Positions 7,152-8,322 of a stretch of 8,322 bases of DNA are shown here, in pieces (within the stretch, counting starts at the first letter, position 1; every line of letters starts with the position of its first letter). The translations under genes were made by a program, and so were the position numbers. The notes beneath the pieces were generated by a model that was not told where the DNA came from, did not search any database, and was given only the letters and a program-made list of their open reading frames with translations. The stretch spans positions 1 to 8,322 of the forward strand of contig VAXK01000305.1 of NCBI GenBank assembly GCA_005885565.1. Direction: 5' to 3'. This DNA comes from Actinomycetota bacterium. GTDB taxonomy: Bacteria > Actinomycetota > Thermoleophilia > Gaiellales > Gaiellaceae.

Positions 7152-7847
7152 TCAGGGAGCGGCGAGCGCCGGAACGCTGCTGCCCTTGAGATGGGCGTGC
7201 AGCGCCGCCGCGTCGAGCAGGCGCCGGTGGTGGTCGACGAACGGAACGGCCGCGGCTTCGACGCCGAACCACTCGTACGTCTGGAGCACGAGCTCGTACG
7301 CTGCTCCCTCGGCGAAGTCGTCGCCCCACTCGACCGTGCGCGGCGGGAAGTCGTGCGAGCCGGCCGGGGCGGCGTGCGCCTCGCTCTCTATGTAGACGCG
7401 CGCGCGCCCCGCGAGCTCGAGGTTGCGGAACCCGCTCCGGAAGGTGAAGCGATCCGGCGGCGGCTCCATGAACTCGCGCACGGTTGCGACGGTCAGGCCG
7501 AAGTTGAAGACGAGCTCGGTGAGGCCGACGCCGTTCAGTGCGGGATCGCGGAGGAACTCCACGGGCCGGCGCGGCCAGCCGAGGAACTCGACGCAGCTGG
7601 CGACGAACGTGAGCGTCCCGCCCGTGAAGAGCGCGAGCCGCTTGCGGTAGCCGTTGGCGACGAAGGCCTTCTTCCCGGGGACGTGACTCGCGGTGTCGAG
7701 CGTCCAGAGATCCCAGCCGAGGGTCGGCGGGCGAAGCGTCGGAGGCTCCTCGAGCACCTCGACGACGCCGTGCGCCTCGAAGAGAGTCGGAATTTCCACG
7801 CGCTCGACCGGCGCCGCGGTGACGTAGAGGCGCGGGTCGCTTCGCAT
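7152..7847 (-). CDS. Unrecognised 231-residue cytoplasmic protein
   Basis: The protein starts at ATG 7847 and has natural amino-acid composition and G/C-ending codons, unlike the Arg/Pro-rich overlapping frames. No signal peptide or membrane segment is visible. It is rich in aromatics and short beta-like stretches (YVTAAPVERVEIPTLF, LGWDLWTLDTASHVPGKKAF, FTGGTLTFVASCVEFLGWP) and ends with a helical part containing VPFVDHHRRLLDAAALHAHL. Nothing in it matches a catalytic motif I know. No Shine-Dalgarno precedes the ATG, but a -10-like TACGCT sits so that transcription could begin at the A of the ATG, which would make it leaderless. It is upstream of, and on the same strand as, the Ig-repeat gene, with a 100-base gap. 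It is divergent from the 8011/8094 genes. Existence of the gene is well supported; function is unknown. Confidence 0.7.
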   Translation of the reverse strand: MRSDPRLYVTAAPVERVEIPTLFEAHGVVEVLEEPPTLRPPTLGWDLWTLDTASHVPGKKAFVANGYRKRLALFTGGTLTFVASCVEFLGWPRRPVEFLRDPALNGVGLTELVFNFGLTVATVREFMEPPPDRFTFRSGFRNLELAGRARVYIESEAHAAPAGSHDFPPRTVEWGDDFAEGAAYELVLQTYEWFGVEAAAVPFVDHHRRLLDAAALHAHLKGSSVPALAAP

Positions 7848-7853
7848 GAAAGG

Positions 7854-7859
7854 AGCGTA
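7854..7859 (-). promoter_or_regulatory. Candidate -10 for leaderless transcription of the 231-residue gene
   Basis: TACGCT on the minus strand fits TAnnnT and ends 6 bases before the ATG at 7847, so the predicted start point coincides with the A of the start codon. The gene also lacks a Shine-Dalgarno, which agrees with leaderless initiation. No convincing -35 lies at the expected distance. Confidence 0.3.
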
Positions 7860-7892
7860 CGCCGCCGCGCAAGCTTCCCCTGCGCCGCTCGC

Positions 7893-7920
7893 CAGAGGTC
7901 CGGGCGCACCTAGACCTCTG
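7893..7920. promoter_or_regulatory. Perfect inverted repeat in divergent control region, possible operator
   Basis: CAGAGGTC (7893-7900) and GACCTCTG (7913-7920) are exact complements separated by 12 bases. The repeat lies between the candidate leaderless promoter of the minus-strand gene and the candidate -35 (7926) of the plus-strand genes, so a bound dimer could affect both directions. An RNA hairpin is the alternative. Confidence 0.45.
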
Positions 7921-7925
7921 ACCGT

Positions 7926-7953
7926 TTGAGCCTCGGCCGCTCCCTCCTAGCTT
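7926..7953 (+). promoter_or_regulatory. Candidate promoter for the 8011/8094 genes
   Basis: TTGAGC (7926-7931) and TAGCTT (7948-7953) are separated by 16 bp. Four of six -35 positions match TTGACA and the -10 fits TAnnnT. A start near 7960 would give a leader of about 50 nt to the short ORF at 8011. Confidence 0.35.
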
Positions 7954-8010
7954 TCGATTCGGCGTCACGGAAGGGATGGGCAGGTGGGGGAGAGCAGGTC
8001 TTGCGGCGAC

Positions 8011-8097
8011 ATGACAGTTAGCGACGGGACTCCGCGAACGGCGCAGCCGGCCGACGAGGCCGGCTTCGGCGCGACCTGGGAGGACGCTTCGGCGTGA
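8011..8097 (+). CDS. 28-codon ORF translationally coupled to the next gene
   Basis: ATG 8011 to TGA 8095-8097 encodes MTVSDGTPRT followed by AQPADEAGFGATWEDASA. This is an acidic peptide with no signal or membrane segment. Its stop overlaps the next start in the four bases GTGA (8094-8097), the hallmark of translational coupling. No clear Shine-Dalgarno precedes the ATG, which weakens the case. It may be a leader peptide, a short gene or chance; I do not recognise the peptide. Confidence 0.35.
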   Translation: MTVSDGTPRTAQPADEAGFGATWEDASA

Positions 8098-8322
8098 GTC
8101 CCGCGCCGCACAAGGGAAAGAGGCCCGCCCGGCTCCTGATGGGGCTGGCTTTGCTGTTCGTCGCGGGCCTCGTCGTCGCGGGCGCGTTCGGCGACGTCGG
8201 CGGCGGCCTGATCAGCTCCTCCTCGGGGAGCACCGCGACGACGACCGACACGTCGGCCTCCTCCGAGACGGCGACCGACACGACGCCGACGACGAACGCG
8301 ACGACGACCACGCCGGACACGA
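8094..8322 (+). CDS. Thr/Ser-rich exported or membrane-anchored protein, N-terminal part
   Basis: A GTG start at 8094 is supported by GGGAGGA (8078-8084) 9 bases upstream. The frame stays open to the window end, giving 76 residues. The N-terminus is SPAPHKGKRPARLL, strongly basic, followed by a hydrophobic helix (about LLMGLALLFVAGLVVAGAF, residues 14-32). This is either a signal peptide or an uncleaved N-in anchor. After FGDVGGGLISSSS the sequence becomes low-complexity Thr/Ser/Asp/Ala (TATTTDTSASSETATDTTPTTN). That is a typical extended stalk or mucin-like linker between the membrane and an outer domain that would lie beyond the window. Gly/Ser/Thr-rich linkers of this kind are often glycosylated, which is inference here. 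The overlapping minus-strand frame is Val/Pro-rich and judged a shadow. Confidence 0.7.
   Translation, partial: MSPAPHKGKRPARLLMGLALLFVAGLVVAGAFGDVGGGLISSSSGSTATTTDTSASSETATDTTPTTNATTTTPDT

Noticed and set aside
5744..7189. 481-codon plus-strand frame opposite the Ig-repeat gene
   Set aside because: It is Arg/Gly/Ala/Asp-rich without domains and antisense to a gene with a signal peptide, ribosome site and Ig repeats; judged a compositional shadow.
6645..7913. 422-codon plus-strand frame spanning two minus-strand genes
   Set aside because: It crosses a real gene boundary and has no coherent protein features. The minus-strand genes at 5519-7051 and 7152-7847 have better codon use and natural composition.
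6673..7968. 431-codon minus-strand frame overlapping the unknown 231-residue gene
   Set aside because: It is extremely rich in Arg, Pro, Ala and Ser and spans the 5' half of the Ig-repeat gene as well, a typical out-of-frame translation of GC-rich coding DNA.
8018..8320. 100-codon minus-strand frame opposite the Thr/Ser-rich protein
   Set aside because: Its Val-rich N-terminal part is the antisense of ACG/GAC repeats. The plus-strand frame has a Shine-Dalgarno and a signal or anchor segment.
8220..8322. Low-complexity ACG/GAC triplet runs as a microsatellite or mobile-element feature
   Set aside because: They are in frame and explained by the Thr/Asp/Ala-rich stalk of the encoded protein.

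Overview
The window is GC-rich DNA whose codons nearly always end in G or C. Together with a TetM/OtrA-like ribosome-protection protein and large exported proteins built from prealbumin-like and Ig-like repeats, this suggests a high-GC actinobacterium. A deep-branching soil lineage such as Thermoleophilia is my inference; no rRNA or other phylogenetic marker is present to settle it. The window is gene-dense, with no gene-free stretch over 300 bases. I found no tRNA, rRNA, CRISPR array, insertion sequence or phage gene.

Layout. (1) 1-525 (+) is the 3' end of a TetM/OtrA-type ribosomal protection GTPase (domain IV to C-terminus). Its stop lies 3 bases from the stop of a convergent 68-residue zinc-ribbon protein (529-735, -). 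(2) 792-1442 (-) is a receiver plus LuxR-HTH response regulator, with no histidine kinase in the window. (3) 1443-1703 is the divergent control region between the regulator and the largest gene. It holds a candidate promoter, a block of nested self-complementary segments and a good Shine-Dalgarno. (4) 1704-5474 (+) encodes a 1256-residue exported multidomain protein: signal peptide, unrecognised N-terminal region, beta-sandwich region, six prealbumin/CnaB-like modules (three of them near-identical tandem repeats) and a C-terminal GYWKN-motif domain. (5) A perfect 15-bp hairpin at 5481-5515 separates it from the convergent gene 5519-7051 (-). That gene encodes an exported protein with three 94-residue Ig-like repeats and a C-terminal domain resembling a gluzincin metallopeptidase, in which the second zinc-ligand His is replaced by Cys (HEYGC). 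(6) 7152-7847 (-) encodes an unrecognised 231-residue cytoplasmic protein. (7) 7848-8010 is a second divergent control region with a perfect 8-bp inverted repeat between two candidate promoters. (8) 8011-8097 (+) is a 28-codon ORF whose stop overlaps the GTG start of a Thr/Ser-rich exported or membrane-anchored protein that runs off the window.

How the pieces may fit. The middle of the window looks like a cell-surface locus: two exported multi-repeat proteins facing each other across a shared terminator, with an orphan response regulator divergent from the larger one and a third exported Thr/Ser-rich protein nearby. A regulatory link is inference from arrangement only. The most unusual features are the HEYGC motif, the GYWKN C-terminal domain in place of any visible LPXTG anchor, the structured leader before the large gene, and the enlarged domain-IV loop of the TetM-like protein.
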